This document shows positions 26,153 to 35,610 of a DNA stretch of 64,000 nt, piece after piece. A model generated the notes under the pieces. It was not told where the DNA came from. It made no database searches and worked only from the letters and a program-made list of their open reading frames with translations. The position numbers were made by a program, and so were the translations under genes. Positions within the stretch are counted from its first letter, which is position 1. Each line of letters starts with the position of its first letter. This DNA comes from Comamonadaceae bacterium (GTDB lineage Bacteria; Pseudomonadota; Gammaproteobacteria; Burkholderiales; Burkholderiaceae_C), in contig CANJQN010000002.1 in NCBI GenBank assembly GCA_947476465.1, forward strand, positions 143,962-207,961, in the 5' to 3' direction.

Positions 26153-27517
26153 TCAGATGCATCTGAGACTGTTCTCACGGAAGAGGCTGGGCAAAACATT
26201 CACACTTGACCAATCTTCACTGCGATCAATAGCTTTCTCGACCTTCTGAATACCCTCTCGCGTTAAAACAAGGCTCGAGAGTTCGCGAAACTTATCACGT
26301 AATTCAGATTCTGAAAAAGGACGATGGAAGTCGCCGCGTGCGCTGTCACACTGCCGCGTGGAAATTCGGCCGTCCTTTAGAGTCAACGTCACGCGCGCCA
26401 CCTTCAGCCGTGGCGCAAGTGCGCTCATCTCAGTGTTCTCTACGACGTGCACACGATGCCTCAGGGCTGTAATTGTCGCGTCTGTTAACGATGAGTCGTC
26501 AAGCGCTGAGAAGCCCGCGCCACCCCTCACTGCCATCGTGGCGGCTGCATGCGGCAGTGAGTACTTTGAGGCGAAATAATTGGGAGGGTCCGGGTTGCGC
26601 ATGACTGATGCGAAATGATAAGTCGCGACGTCGATGCGCTCAATTTCCTCGGGCTGCGGCCTCAGGTCTACGAGCGCCTCGTGGAGCGAATCGAGAGCGG
26701 GATGCATGGGGTTGCAGCATGCATACAGGCGAAAATAATTGCTCGTGATTTCCCAGCGCTGGCCTAAATTGTCGACAAGCCGGTCGGTAAGGAACCCACC
26801 GCCGACGAGTTTACCCAGAGACTCCTCGATCGCTTCAGTCTGCGCCTCAAACCCGGCGAGAGCCAATTCGGGTGCGAGGGCGGCTGCGAAGCCGCTCATC
26901 CCGCCTGCCACATTGAGAGCCGTCGCACCTGCAACCGCGTTCGTATAACTCGGTGTCAAGACCAGTGAAGACGCGATACGCATGGCAAGGCTGATTTTTT
27001 TCGCGTCGAGGCCGCGCAAGCGTGCCCCCGCAGCCACTGCAGCCAGAAGCGTGGCCTGGCCGTTTGGATGCGCGAGCTGACGTGGCGTGAAAGCCGTACA
27101 GAGCCTCCCGGCAAGCTCATAACCAGTCACCAGGGCCGTCAACATCTCGCGGCCAGTGCTTTGCATTTGCTCTCCAACTGCAAGCACACCTGGAAGCACT
27201 TGAATCGCTGCCTGGCACGAAACGTAGCGCAAACCTTCGCACAGCTCGATAGAGCGACCTGCGATGCCGTTCAGCAGTGCCGCCGTGCGCGCATCCAGCC
27301 GCGGCCATCCGCGCGCGTAGACCGTCGCACCCGTCTGGCTCGTTTCCGACGCAAGGCGGCTGCGAAGCTCAGCAACTTCTGGTCTCTCTGAGCCGGCGAG
27401 AATGACACCAAGCGTATCCAGCAAGACCAGCTTGGCGTGCATCTGCACGGAATCGGGAATGTCTTCCCATTGCGTTGTGGCGACGAAATGCGCCAACTCT
27501 TCGATCTGGCGACCCAT
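26153..27517 (-). CDS. MmgE/PrpD-family protein (copy 2)
   Basis: A 454-aa member of the MmgE/PrpD family. It has HAKLVLLDTLGVILAGSERPE, TAALLNGIAGRSIELCEGLRY, GYELAGRLCTAFTPRQLAHPNGQATLLAA, and YFRLYACCNPMHPALDSLHEAL. Like copy 1 it has an IELCEG-type sequence in place of the common DDxH segment. Codon use is noticeably less GC-biased than in copies 3 and 4. Second gene of the minus operon. Confidence 0.87.
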   Translation of the reverse strand: MGRQIEELAHFVATTQWEDIPDSVQMHAKLVLLDTLGVILAGSERPEVAELRSRLASETSQTGATVYARGWPRLDARTAALLNGIAGRSIELCEGLRYVSCQAAIQVLPGVLAVGEQMQSTGREMLTALVTGYELAGRLCTAFTPRQLAHPNGQATLLAAVAAGARLRGLDAKKISLAMRIASSLVLTPSYTNAVAGATALNVAGGMSGFAAALAPELALAGFEAQTEAIEESLGKLVGGGFLTDRLVDNLGQRWEITSNYFRLYACCNPMHPALDSLHEALVDLRPQPEEIERIDVATYHFASVMRNPDPPNYFASKYSLPHAAATMAVRGGAGFSALDDSSLTDATITALRHRVHVVENTEMSALAPRLKVARVTLTLKDGRISTRQCDSARGDFHRPFSESELRDKFRELSSLVLTREGIQKVEKAIDRSEDWSSVNVLPSLFRENSLRCI

Positions 27518-27635
27518 CTTCCAAGAACCTTCCTAACAAGTACTTAGTCCGACGGACTTGAAAAAGTGGCTGAGAGCGGAATGCGAAAGGCAACGCCGAT
27601 CCGCAGATGCGCAACGGAGGGGGCGCCAGCGACCG

Positions 27636-28604
27636 TTAATCGATTCGTGCGCCGATCGATTTGACAAGCGTCCCATACGTCGAAATTTCCCGGCGCAGGA
27701 GACTGCCAAACTCGGCAGAACTCATTGTCATGGGTTCATCTCCTTGGAGCTGCATTGATTGCCTCACTTCCGGCGAGTTCACGGCGCGAACGACGCCTTC
27801 ATGTATCTTTGCTAGTACATCGCTGGGCGTGTTGGCCGGCGCGAGTATGCCGATCCAATTGTTAAACGCGTAGCCTGGCACTGATTCGCTGATCGCAGGG
27901 ACATTGGGTATTGCTGGGGATCGCTTCGTTCCGGCGACCGCGATCAGCTTCAGTCGTCCAGCTTCAACCATTGGCTTGGCGACAGGCAAGCCTGTCACGG
28001 TGTATTGCACACGGCCACTCATGACCTCAGTCACGGCAGCGACGGTTCCCTTGAACGGGATGTGCGCCACATCCATACCAGCCAAGCTGCGCAGCATTTC
28101 AATCGAAATGTGCACCCCGCCACCGGTACCCGTCGACGCGTAGTTGATCACCCCGGGCTTCGATTTCGCAAGTGCCACAAGATCATTGACCGAATTAACA
28201 GGCAAAGTAGGGTTGGCAACCAACACGAGCGGTGAAACGGACACTGTAGTGACTGGCGCGAAGTCGCGCAGCGAGTCGTACGGAAGCTTCGAGTAGGCAC
28301 TTGCGTTAATCACAAACGACGTTGCAACAACTCCGAGCGTGTACCCGTCGGGCTCAGACTTCGCCAAGTTATCGACGCCGATCGTTCCACCCGCACCGAC
28401 TTTGTTCTCTACATAAACGTTTTGTCCCCACTGTTCCGACAGGCTCTTCGCGATCATCCGGCCAACCAGGTCCAAACCGCCGCCCGAACCTGTTGGCACG
28501 ATCATGCGCACGGGCTTCGTCGGGTAGGCCTGCGCGTAAACGCCTGTAGCGGAGCCGGCGGCGTAAACAGCGAAACCTGCCAGGAGAGCGTGAAGTACTT
28601 TCAT
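27636..28604 (-). CDS. Bug-family (TctC) periplasmic substrate-binding protein
   Basis: A 322-aa receptor with a Sec signal peptide (MKVLHALLAGFAVYAAGSAT, then VYAQ), followed by YPTKPVRMIVPTGSGGGLDLVGRMI, VYVENKVGAGGTIGVDNLA, and the C-terminal STYGTLVKSIGARID. First gene of the minus operon. The start at 28604 was preferred to an open extension to 28709 that would consume the divergent promoter region. Confidence 0.9.
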   Translation of the reverse strand: MKVLHALLAGFAVYAAGSATGVYAQAYPTKPVRMIVPTGSGGGLDLVGRMIAKSLSEQWGQNVYVENKVGAGGTIGVDNLAKSEPDGYTLGVVATSFVINASAYSKLPYDSLRDFAPVTTVSVSPLVLVANPTLPVNSVNDLVALAKSKPGVINYASTGTGGGVHISIEMLRSLAGMDVAHIPFKGTVAAVTEVMSGRVQYTVTGLPVAKPMVEAGRLKLIAVAGTKRSPAIPNVPAISESVPGYAFNNWIGILAPANTPSDVLAKIHEGVVRAVNSPEVRQSMQLQGDEPMTMSSAEFGSLLRREISTYGTLVKSIGARID

Positions 28605-28814
28605 TGGTGTGGCCTTATGTCGATTAAGCAGCTGGCGTACAGGCGGCGCGCGAATCCACAAAACGCGAGATGCTATACCGCCTAGCGGAACATGATACTC
28701 AAATGTCACTGTAACGATACTCGATAATGTCTGGCGTTATCATGGGGAATGTTCGATTGTTTCGCGATTCGATACTTCGAATGATCGCTTGTTACCTCAT
28801 CAGAAGGGAGTTCT
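28605..28814. promoter_or_regulatory. Divergent promoter region between the two catabolic operons
   Basis: A 210-bp AT-rich gap between the minus Bug operon and the plus PrpD operon. GATACTC occurs twice as a direct repeat (28694-28700 and 28716-28722), 22 bp apart, which is two helical turns. The second copy is followed at once by GATAAT (28723-28728), a possible plus-strand -10 box. Near 28750-28785 TTCGAT recurs with TTCGCGATTCGATACTTCGAA, a patch of short inverted and direct repeats. A shared regulator binding here is likely but unproven. Confidence 0.5.
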
Positions 28815-30263
28815 GTGGGAGCTGTTCTGATCCCGTCACCGGTCACAGCCGCACGGGCCGGCCAGGCCTTTGAGCGCTACGTCGCGTGGGCTGCAGGCAT
28901 CGAATGGGCTGACTTCTCGCAGGCGGCACGCCGCCGCGCCGTGCTTGTGCTGGCCGACGACCTCGCGGCCGCCTTCAGCGCCGTTGACGAGCCGGAGGTG
29001 TCCGCCGTACTTGCGCGCGTGAAGGCTGCCGGCAGCGGCCCGGCCTCGCTGCTGGCACCCGGACGGCCGGGCGTATCGGTGCTGCAGGCGGCCATGGGCA
29101 ACGCCCTGGCCATGGGCTGGAACGAACTCGACGAGGGTTATCGCAAGGCCGTGTGCCACGCCGGGCTGTACGTGCTGCCGGCGCTCTTGGCCAGCGCCGA
29201 GGCCGAAGGTGCCAGCACGCAGGAGTTGCTGCGCGCCTTGCTGCTCGGGTACGAGACCGTGACCCGCATCGCCTGTGCGTTCCGTTTTCCGTCGCTGCGG
29301 ATCCACCCGCATGCCTTGTTGGCACCGGTAGGCGCCGCCGCGGGCGTGGGCTTCTTGCGCCGGCTGCCGCCGGCGGAGTTACTGTCGGCCATCTCCAGCG
29401 CAGCCACGCTGGGCATGGCTGGCCCGTTCAACCATGCGCTCCAGGGCGTGCTGGCCCGAAATATCTGGGCCGCACAGGCCGCGTCCAGCGGGCTGGCCGC
29501 CCTGGACTGGGCGCAGTGCGGCATCGGTGGCCAGGCCTCGTCGCTGCACGATGTCTACGTCAGCGCGCTGGGCGCCACCGAGGTTGACCTGTCGCACTTC
29601 GCCCCAAGTGCGGACATGGGCTGGGCGGTCGAGTCCGGCTACCACAAGATGAACGCCAGTTGCCAGTACACCCACTCGACCATTGAGGCGGTGCAGACGC
29701 TGCTGGCGCAGGATCCTTCATTGCTCGGCGGTGAGGCGGTGGCCGGCATCGAGGTGCAGGCCCACCCCTTGGGCTATGCGCTGCAGGACGCCCGCCCCAA
29801 GACCACGCTTGGCGCCAAGTTTTCGGTGCCGCACGCGGTGGCTGCGGCCCTGGTCCATGGCGATGGCGGCGTTATGTCTTTCGACGCGGCGTCGCTTGGC
29901 GACCCGCGAATCGCGCGCCTGCGCGACCTCACCCGCATGGTGCCCTTTCCCGACGTGCAACCCCCGCCCCATGACCGGCCTGCCCGGGTCATCGTCATCG
30001 ACCGCGAGGGTTCGCGCGCAGAAGCCGTGTGTTGGAGCGCCCAGGGCGGCCCCGATCGGCCTTATGCCGAAGAAGCGCTGTGGGACAAGTTGCAGGCTTT
30101 GTCGGCCCGGCAAGCGCCTGGCCTGGTCCGCACCATGCGCGCACTGATGGGGGCGGCGTCAGAACATGGCACTGCACCTGAGCTGGCACGCCCGTGGCGC
30201 CAGAGTCTGGGCAATGTATTCCTGGACGCTGCCGCACCCGTTGACCCCCCTTCCTCTGTCTGA
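28815..30263 (+). CDS. MmgE/PrpD-family protein (copy 3)
   Basis: A 482-aa member of the MmgE/PrpD family, starting at GTG 28815 with AGAAGGGAG upstream. Visible: RRAVLVLADDLAAAFSAVDEPE, QAAMGNALAMGWNELDEGYRKAVCHAG, LLGYETVTRIACAFRFPSLRIHPHALLAPVGAA, and YHKMNASCQYTHSTIEAV. First gene of the divergent high-GC plus operon. It is similar in layout to copies 1 and 2 in having ELDEG at the active-site loop. Confidence 0.88.
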   Translation: MGAVLIPSPVTAARAGQAFERYVAWAAGIEWADFSQAARRRAVLVLADDLAAAFSAVDEPEVSAVLARVKAAGSGPASLLAPGRPGVSVLQAAMGNALAMGWNELDEGYRKAVCHAGLYVLPALLASAEAEGASTQELLRALLLGYETVTRIACAFRFPSLRIHPHALLAPVGAAAGVGFLRRLPPAELLSAISSAATLGMAGPFNHALQGVLARNIWAAQAASSGLAALDWAQCGIGGQASSLHDVYVSALGATEVDLSHFAPSADMGWAVESGYHKMNASCQYTHSTIEAVQTLLAQDPSLLGGEAVAGIEVQAHPLGYALQDARPKTTLGAKFSVPHAVAAALVHGDGGVMSFDAASLGDPRIARLRDLTRMVPFPDVQPPPHDRPARVIVIDREGSRAEAVCWSAQGGPDRPYAEEALWDKLQALSARQAPGLVRTMRALMGAASEHGTAPELARPWRQSLGNVFLDAAAPVDPPSSV

Positions 30264-30282
30264 TCTTTCCAGCTTGAACCCG

Positions 30283-31695
30283 ATGCAAGTTAACGTGGAA
30301 ACGGCGGCTGCGGGCCTGCCATGGGATATGGATGTCGACGTGCTGGTGGTCGGCGCTGGTGCCTGCGGTCTGGCCGCTGCCATCGCAGCTCACGAAGCGG
30401 GTGTGGGCGTAGCCATTGTTGAAAAACGTGACCGTCCGGGGGGTAACTCCTCGCTGAGCACCGGCTCTGTGCCAGGCGCCAATAGCCGCTTCCAGCGGGA
30501 GGCAGGCATTGAGGATTCGCCTCAGGTGATGGTTGCGGATCTGGAGCGCCTGTCCGGCGAAAGCGACCTGCCGCAACTGGCCCGCCAAATGGCGGCCATC
30601 TCCGCAGAAATTTGCGAATGGTTGGTCGATACCGTGGGCGCGCGCATGGCACTCATCACCGACTACTGCCACGTGGGCCACACCATTCCCCGCCTGCATG
30701 CACCGGTATCGCGTCGTGGGCAGGACCTGGTGGACGACCTGCTGGCGGCCGTCGACAAGCGCGGTATCCCGCTGGCCACCAACAACCCGGTGCACACGCT
30801 CTACGTTGATGATCAGGGTGGCGTCGTCGGCGTGGCTGTGGATGGCCCGGGCGTGGAGCGTTCGCGGATCCGCGCCCGCAACGTGATCCTGGCGTCCAAC
30901 GGCTTTGCCGCCAATCGCGAGCTGGTGACCAGGTATTGCGCCGAGATCGCCGACGCCGAGTACTTCGGGGCACTGGGCAGCCAGGGCGAGGCGGTGCTCT
31001 GGGGGCAGCAACTGGGTGCGCGCCTGGCCAATATGCAGGCCTACCAAGGCTATGCCGCCGTGGCCTATCCGCATGGTTCGCTGCTGTCGTGGACCACGCT
31101 TGAAAAGGGTGGCTTTCTGGTCAACGCCGCCGGCCGGCGATTTGGCAACGAGGACCTGGGCTACTCGGCCTACGCCCGCGAGGTGCTGGCGCAACGGCAG
31201 AACGTCTTTGCCGTCTTCGACGAACGCATCATGACCTTGGCGTCCAAGGAGGACGAGTTTCGCGAGCTGGCCGAGATCGGCGGGCTGAAGAACGCCGATT
31301 CGATCGAGGCGTTGGCCGCCCGGTTCGAGTTGCCGGCTGACGTGCTGGCGCGCACCTTGGCCAACTACAACGAAGCGGCCGCCGGAAAACGCGGCGACGA
31401 ATTCGGACGCAAGCACTTCAACATGGCGCCGCTGAGCGGCCGGCTGTGGATGTGCCGTGTGACGCCCGGGCTGTTCCACACCCAGGGTGGCTTGGCCGTA
31501 GACCAAGAGGGCCGCGTTCTGCGCGAGGACGATTCGGTCATCCCGGGTCTGTTCGCCGGCGGCGGTGCCGCCGCTGGCATCAGTGGCCGCGCTGGTGCCG
31601 GCGGCTACGCCTCGGGCAACGGCCTGCTCACGGCCATCGCCCTGGGCTATCTGTCGGCGCGCGCCGCCGCCGCCCAGGTCAAGGCCCGGACCTGA
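30283..31695 (+). CDS. FAD-dependent oxidoreductase (fumarate reductase/KstD-type flavoprotein)
   Basis: A 470-aa flavoprotein of the FAD_binding_2 family. The N-terminal dinucleotide fold is DVLVVGAGACGLAAAIAAHEAG with VEKRDRPGGNSSLSTGSVPGA. The C-terminal FAD loop is [34 protein letters not shown]. Family members reduce activated C=C bonds or dehydrogenate ketosteroid-like substrates. The ATG at 30283, 20 bp after the PrpD stop, was chosen over an open frame overlapping PrpD. It has no signal peptide, so it should act in the cytoplasm. Confidence 0.88.
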   Translation: MQVNVETAAAGLPWDMDVDVLVVGAGACGLAAAIAAHEAGVGVAIVEKRDRPGGNSSLSTGSVPGANSRFQREAGIEDSPQVMVADLERLSGESDLPQLARQMAAISAEICEWLVDTVGARMALITDYCHVGHTIPRLHAPVSRRGQDLVDDLLAAVDKRGIPLATNNPVHTLYVDDQGGVVGVAVDGPGVERSRIRARNVILASNGFAANRELVTRYCAEIADAEYFGALGSQGEAVLWGQQLGARLANMQAYQGYAAVAYPHGSLLSWTTLEKGGFLVNAAGRRFGNEDLGYSAYAREVLAQRQNVFAVFDERIMTLASKEDEFRELAEIGGLKNADSIEALAARFELPADVLARTLANYNEAAAGKRGDEFGRKHFNMAPLSGRLWMCRVTPGLFHTQGGLAVDQEGRVLREDDSVIPGLFAGGGAAAGISGRAGAGGYASGNGLLTAIALGYLSARAAAAQVKART

Positions 31696-31697
31696 CC

Positions 31698-33095
31698 ATG
31701 TCGGCCGCGATGTCGCTGTCCATCCGCATGGCGCGGTTCGCACACGAGATGAGCCTGGATGCCGTTCCCGCGCCCGTGCTTCGCTTGGCCCGTTTGCACT
31801 TGGCCGATGCGATCGGCGTCGGCCTGGCTGCCGCGCGCGTGCCTGCCCACCAGCGCCTGCTGACACAGTTGCGTGCCGAAGGCGCCGGCGCGGCAGAGGG
31901 GCCGGCCACCGTGATCGGCTTTGCTGGCGGCGTACCTGCGCCGCTGGCCGCCATGCTTAACGGCACCTCCATCCACTCGCTGGAGTACGACGACACGCAC
32001 ATGGCTTCCATCGTGCATGGCAGCGCTGTGATCGTGCCGGCTGCGCTGGCCGCAGCCGAGGCGCAGGGCCTTCGCCTGGACGAACTGGTGCGCCTGGTCG
32101 TGGTGGGATGGGAGACCCTGGTGCGCTTGGGCCAGGCCAGTCCGGGCGGCTTCCAACGCCGGGGCTTCCAGGTCACCTCGGTTGGCGGCGTGGTGGTCGC
32201 CGCGCTGCTGGCCGCCACGGCGCGTGGTGCCAGCTTGGCGCAGACCACGGCGGCCATGGGCATCGCCGGCAGCCAGGCCGGCGGCATCTTCGAGTTCCTG
32301 AGCAACGGCTCCAACGTGAAGGCGTTCCATCCTGGATGGGCGGCGCACGCGGGCCTGTGGGCGGCGGCCGCCGCCCAGGCCGGCATGACCGGCCCTGAGA
32401 CGGTGCTCGAAGGCCGATTTGGACTGTTCAACGCCTACGCCGCCGACGAGCAGGCCGGCGACCGCCTCGCCCGCTCGCTTGAGGACCTGGGCGGCCGCTG
32501 GGCGCTTTCGGACGCGGCCTTCAAGTTTCATCCCTGCTGTCACTATATTCACCCCTACTTGGAGTGCACCCAGGCATTGATGGCGCAGCTGGCCGCGCAC
32601 GGCGGGGTACAGGCCATCGCCTCGGTCCACTGCCGGGTGGCGCCCGGCGCGGCGCCGGTGATCTGCGATCCCTGGCCGGCCAAGCAGAACCCGGCCAGCG
32701 GCAACGAGGCCAAGTACAGCCTTCCGTACTGCATCGCCCGCGTGCTGCTCGGGCGTCCGGTCGACGTGCCCACCATGACGGCGCCGCAGGTCGATGCCGA
32801 CGCCGTAGCCTTGTCGGCGCGCATCCAATGGTCGCCGCGCCCGGACAGCGATTTCCCCGCGCGCTTCGACGCAGACCTCGAGATCATGTGCGCCGATGGC
32901 ACCCGCCTGCACCACGCGGTGCCACAGGTGCTGGGCAGCCCCGAGCGGCCCGCCGGCGAGGCGGCCATCCGCGACAAGTTCAACGGCAACGCCGCGCTGG
33001 CGCTGGGCGGCGTCGACCGCGATCAGCTTTGGGCCTGCGTAGTGGACGGTGGCGCCGACCTGCCTGCGCTACAGCGAACGCTGCGCGCGGTTTGA
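31698..33095 (+). CDS. MmgE/PrpD-family protein (copy 4)
   Basis: A 465-aa member of the MmgE/PrpD family. Unlike the other three copies it retains the canonical active-site segment LEYDDTHMASIVHGSAVIVPAALAAAE, together with MLNGTSIHSLEYDD, GSQAGGIFEFLSNGSNVKAFHPGWAAHAG, and FKFHPCCHYIHPYLECTQAL. It is therefore the best candidate in the island for a true PrpD-like dehydratase. Its start is 2 bp after the flavoprotein stop. Confidence 0.9.
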   Translation: MSAAMSLSIRMARFAHEMSLDAVPAPVLRLARLHLADAIGVGLAAARVPAHQRLLTQLRAEGAGAAEGPATVIGFAGGVPAPLAAMLNGTSIHSLEYDDTHMASIVHGSAVIVPAALAAAEAQGLRLDELVRLVVVGWETLVRLGQASPGGFQRRGFQVTSVGGVVVAALLAATARGASLAQTTAAMGIAGSQAGGIFEFLSNGSNVKAFHPGWAAHAGLWAAAAAQAGMTGPETVLEGRFGLFNAYAADEQAGDRLARSLEDLGGRWALSDAAFKFHPCCHYIHPYLECTQALMAQLAAHGGVQAIASVHCRVAPGAAPVICDPWPAKQNPASGNEAKYSLPYCIARVLLGRPVDVPTMTAPQVDADAVALSARIQWSPRPDSDFPARFDADLEIMCADGTRLHHAVPQVLGSPERPAGEAAIRDKFNGNAALALGGVDRDQLWACVVDGGADLPALQRTLRAV

Positions 33096-33111
33096 TGGAG
33101 GGAGGTATTCG

Positions 33112-34194
33112 ATGAGCGAGCCGATCCGGCAGCGCCTGCCGCTCGAGTTGGTCACCGGCTTCCTGGGCAGCGGCAAGACCACGCTCATCAACGCCGTGCT
33201 GCGCGACCCGGCCTTTTGCGGAGCGATGGTCATCGTCAATGAGTTTGGCGAAGTCGGGCTGGACCACCTGCTGATCTCGTCGGCCCAGGACCAGGTGGTG
33301 CTGCTTGATTCGGGCTGCCTGTGTTGCGCGGTCTCGGGCTCGCTGCGCGACACGCTGATCGACCTGTTCTCACGCCGCGGCAGTGGCACGGTGGCGCCCT
33401 TCGACCGCATCATCGTCGAGACCAGCGGACTGGCCAACCCGGCGCCGCTGGTGGCCAGCCTGTTGGGGGACTCGGCCGTCACGCCGCGCTGCGCGCTCAC
33501 GCAGGTGCTGACCCTGGTTGACGCCGCCAATGGCCTGGACACGCTGGCGCGCTACCCGGAGGCGCAGCGCCAGGTCGCCTTCGCCGACCGCCTGCTGATC
33601 ACCAAGACCGACCTGGCCACGCGGGCCCAGGTCGAGGTCGTACAGGCGGCGCTGTCCTCGCTCAACTCGCAGGCGCCGATCGAGCGCCGGCAACCGGGCG
33701 ACTCGCCGGTTTCTTACTTCGTCGCCGACGCGCATGCCAACAGCCGGGCGGTCCGTCCCGCCATCGGGGTGCCGGCCTGGCTGCGCGGCCCGCTGCGTCC
33801 GAAGTACGCGAACGATGCCGCCGCTGCGTCCACAGGGTCTGACACCCACGGCGAGACCTTCGGCCATGTAAGCAGCCATGTGCTGCACCTCGGTGGCCCC
33901 GTCACCTGGGAAGGGTATGCCGCCTGGACCGATGCCATGCGCCGCCGCTTCGGAAGGCGCCTGCTTCGCTGCAAGGGCCTGTTGGCCGTTGGCGCCGATA
34001 CGGCGCCGTGGGTGGTGCAGGGCGTGCAGGGCTACTTCGCGCCGCCGGCGCGGCTGCCTGCCGGCTCGCAGCTTCCGGCCTCGGCCGCCGGCTACCTGAT
34101 CTGCATTGGCGAATCGCTCGATCGCCGCGAACTCGACGGGACCCTGGCCCTGCTGGCGCCCGATTGTCTGCCCGAAAGGAATCCTGCTTCATGA
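33112..34194 (+). CDS. CobW/COG0523-family GTPase (metal chaperone)
   Basis: A 360-aa G3E GTPase. P-loop GFLGSGKTTLIN, NEFGEVGLDHLL, the CxCC metal site in GCLCCAVSGSL, ETSGLANP, and TKTDL. The CobW C-terminal domain begins near SHVLHLGGPVTWEGY. GGAGGGAGG precedes the ATG at 33112. It overlaps the next gene, a metal-dependent cyclic amidohydrolase, by 4 bp (ATGA). Family members deliver metals, often zinc, to partner enzymes, so loading of that amidohydrolase is the simplest reading (inference). Confidence 0.9.
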   Translation: MSEPIRQRLPLELVTGFLGSGKTTLINAVLRDPAFCGAMVIVNEFGEVGLDHLLISSAQDQVVLLDSGCLCCAVSGSLRDTLIDLFSRRGSGTVAPFDRIIVETSGLANPAPLVASLLGDSAVTPRCALTQVLTLVDAANGLDTLARYPEAQRQVAFADRLLITKTDLATRAQVEVVQAALSSLNSQAPIERRQPGDSPVSYFVADAHANSRAVRPAIGVPAWLRGPLRPKYANDAAAASTGSDTHGETFGHVSSHVLHLGGPVTWEGYAAWTDAMRRRFGRRLLRCKGLLAVGADTAPWVVQGVQGYFAPPARLPAGSQLPASAAGYLICIGESLDRRELDGTLALLAPDCLPERNPAS

Positions 34195-35564
34195 ACACAA
34201 ACTATGTCTTGCGCGGCGGCACGGTCGTCAGTGCCGAGCGCGAGCCTGAACCGTTGGACGTACTGGTCGAAGGTGGCCGCATCGCCGCACTGCTGGCGCC
34301 GGGCACCGGCGTGGCCGAACACGTGAGCGCGCGCCGCATCGACGGACTGCATGTGTTTCCAGGCCTGATCGAGGCGCACATGCATTTCGGCTTCGGTGAG
34401 AAAATCACCGAGTACAGCACCGAGACCGCGCATGCGGCTGTAGGCGGCTTCACCACCGTGCTGGGCTACTTCCTGAACAACGAAGCCTACAGCGACGTCT
34501 TCAAGCGCGAGCAGGCCTATGCGCAGCCCCGCGCACACGTGGACTACGGCTTTCACTTCAGCACCGCCTCGGAGCTGCATGTGAAGGAACTCGAATCGTA
34601 TGTGCGCGACTACGGCGTCACCTCGTTCAAGTACTTCATGAACTTCAAGGGCGAAGAAGGCCGCTATCTGGGGCTGGACGGCACGGACGACGGCTTCTTC
34701 CATGCGCTGCTGCAACGTGCCGGCGAGCTGGGCGACGTGACCGTGGTCTGCCATACCGAGAATATCGAGATCGTCAATCGCTTGCGCAACGCGCAGCTGG
34801 AGATCGGCATCGAGACGCTCAAGCAGTGGGAGGCGGTCAAGCCGCCCATCACCGAGGCCGAGGCCTGCATCCGCGCGATGTTCCTGGCCGAGAAGACCCG
34901 CGCCAAGATCTACATCCCGCACATGAGCTCGCGCATGGGCCTGGACGAGGTGCGTTTCTGGCGCCAGCGCTACGACCGCGTGTTCGTCGAGACCTGTCCG
35001 CACTACCTCACGCACACCTCCGACATGGACCTGGGCGGCATGGGCAAGGCCAATCCGCCGTTCCGCAGCAAGGACGACCAGGACGCGCTGTGGGAAGGCC
35101 TGGCCGACGGCGCCATCGATGTCGTGGCCTCTGACCACTGCCCGCGCAAGCGCGCAACCAAGGACAAGTCGCTGTGGTTGGCCTCGCAGGGCTTTCCGGG
35201 CACTGCAACCATCCTGCCGGTGCTGCTGCACGAGGGCTACCACAAGCGCGGTCTGTCGCTGCGCCGCATCTGCGAGCTGGTCAGCACCGCGCCTGCACGC
35301 ATCTTCGACATCGCCGGCCACAAGGGTGCGCTTCGGCCCGGCGCCGACGCCGACATCACGCTGGTGGACCTGAATCTCGAGCGCACCGTGCACCACGAGG
35401 ACTTGCTGTCCTATTCCGACTACAGCATCTACGACGGCTGGACCTTCAAGGGTTGGGCCACAGAGACGATTGTGCGCGGCACCACCGTGATGCAAGACGG
35501 CAAGCTCGTCGGCGCGCCTGGCCACGGCCAGTACATCTTCCGAAAGCCGGGCGGCGCTGCCTGA
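34191..35564 (+). CDS. Cyclic amidohydrolase (dihydropyrimidinase/hydantoinase/allantoinase-like)
   Basis: A 457-aa amidohydrolase-superfamily enzyme with a complete binuclear metal site: HMH in GLIEAHMHFGF, the carboxylated Lys in TSFKYFMNFKG, His in VVCHTEN, His in IPHMSS, and Asp in VASDHCPRKRATKD. It should hydrolyse a cyclic amide or imide ring to an N-carbamoyl or amic acid. The start overlaps the CobW stop; AAAGGA precedes it. It is followed by an isochorismatase-type amidase, a natural second step. Dihydroorotase is less likely because of the catabolic context. Confidence 0.88.
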   Translation: MNTNYVLRGGTVVSAEREPEPLDVLVEGGRIAALLAPGTGVAEHVSARRIDGLHVFPGLIEAHMHFGFGEKITEYSTETAHAAVGGFTTVLGYFLNNEAYSDVFKREQAYAQPRAHVDYGFHFSTASELHVKELESYVRDYGVTSFKYFMNFKGEEGRYLGLDGTDDGFFHALLQRAGELGDVTVVCHTENIEIVNRLRNAQLEIGIETLKQWEAVKPPITEAEACIRAMFLAEKTRAKIYIPHMSSRMGLDEVRFWRQRYDRVFVETCPHYLTHTSDMDLGGMGKANPPFRSKDDQDALWEGLADGAIDVVASDHCPRKRATKDKSLWLASQGFPGTATILPVLLHEGYHKRGLSLRRICELVSTAPARIFDIAGHKGALRPGADADITLVDLNLERTVHHEDLLSYSDYSIYDGWTFKGWATETIVRGTTVMQDGKLVGAPGHGQYIFRKPGGAA

Positions 35565-35610
35565 AGCGGCCCCCGGTCTCCCCTTTGTCCCGATCGAACG
35601 AAAGCCAATC

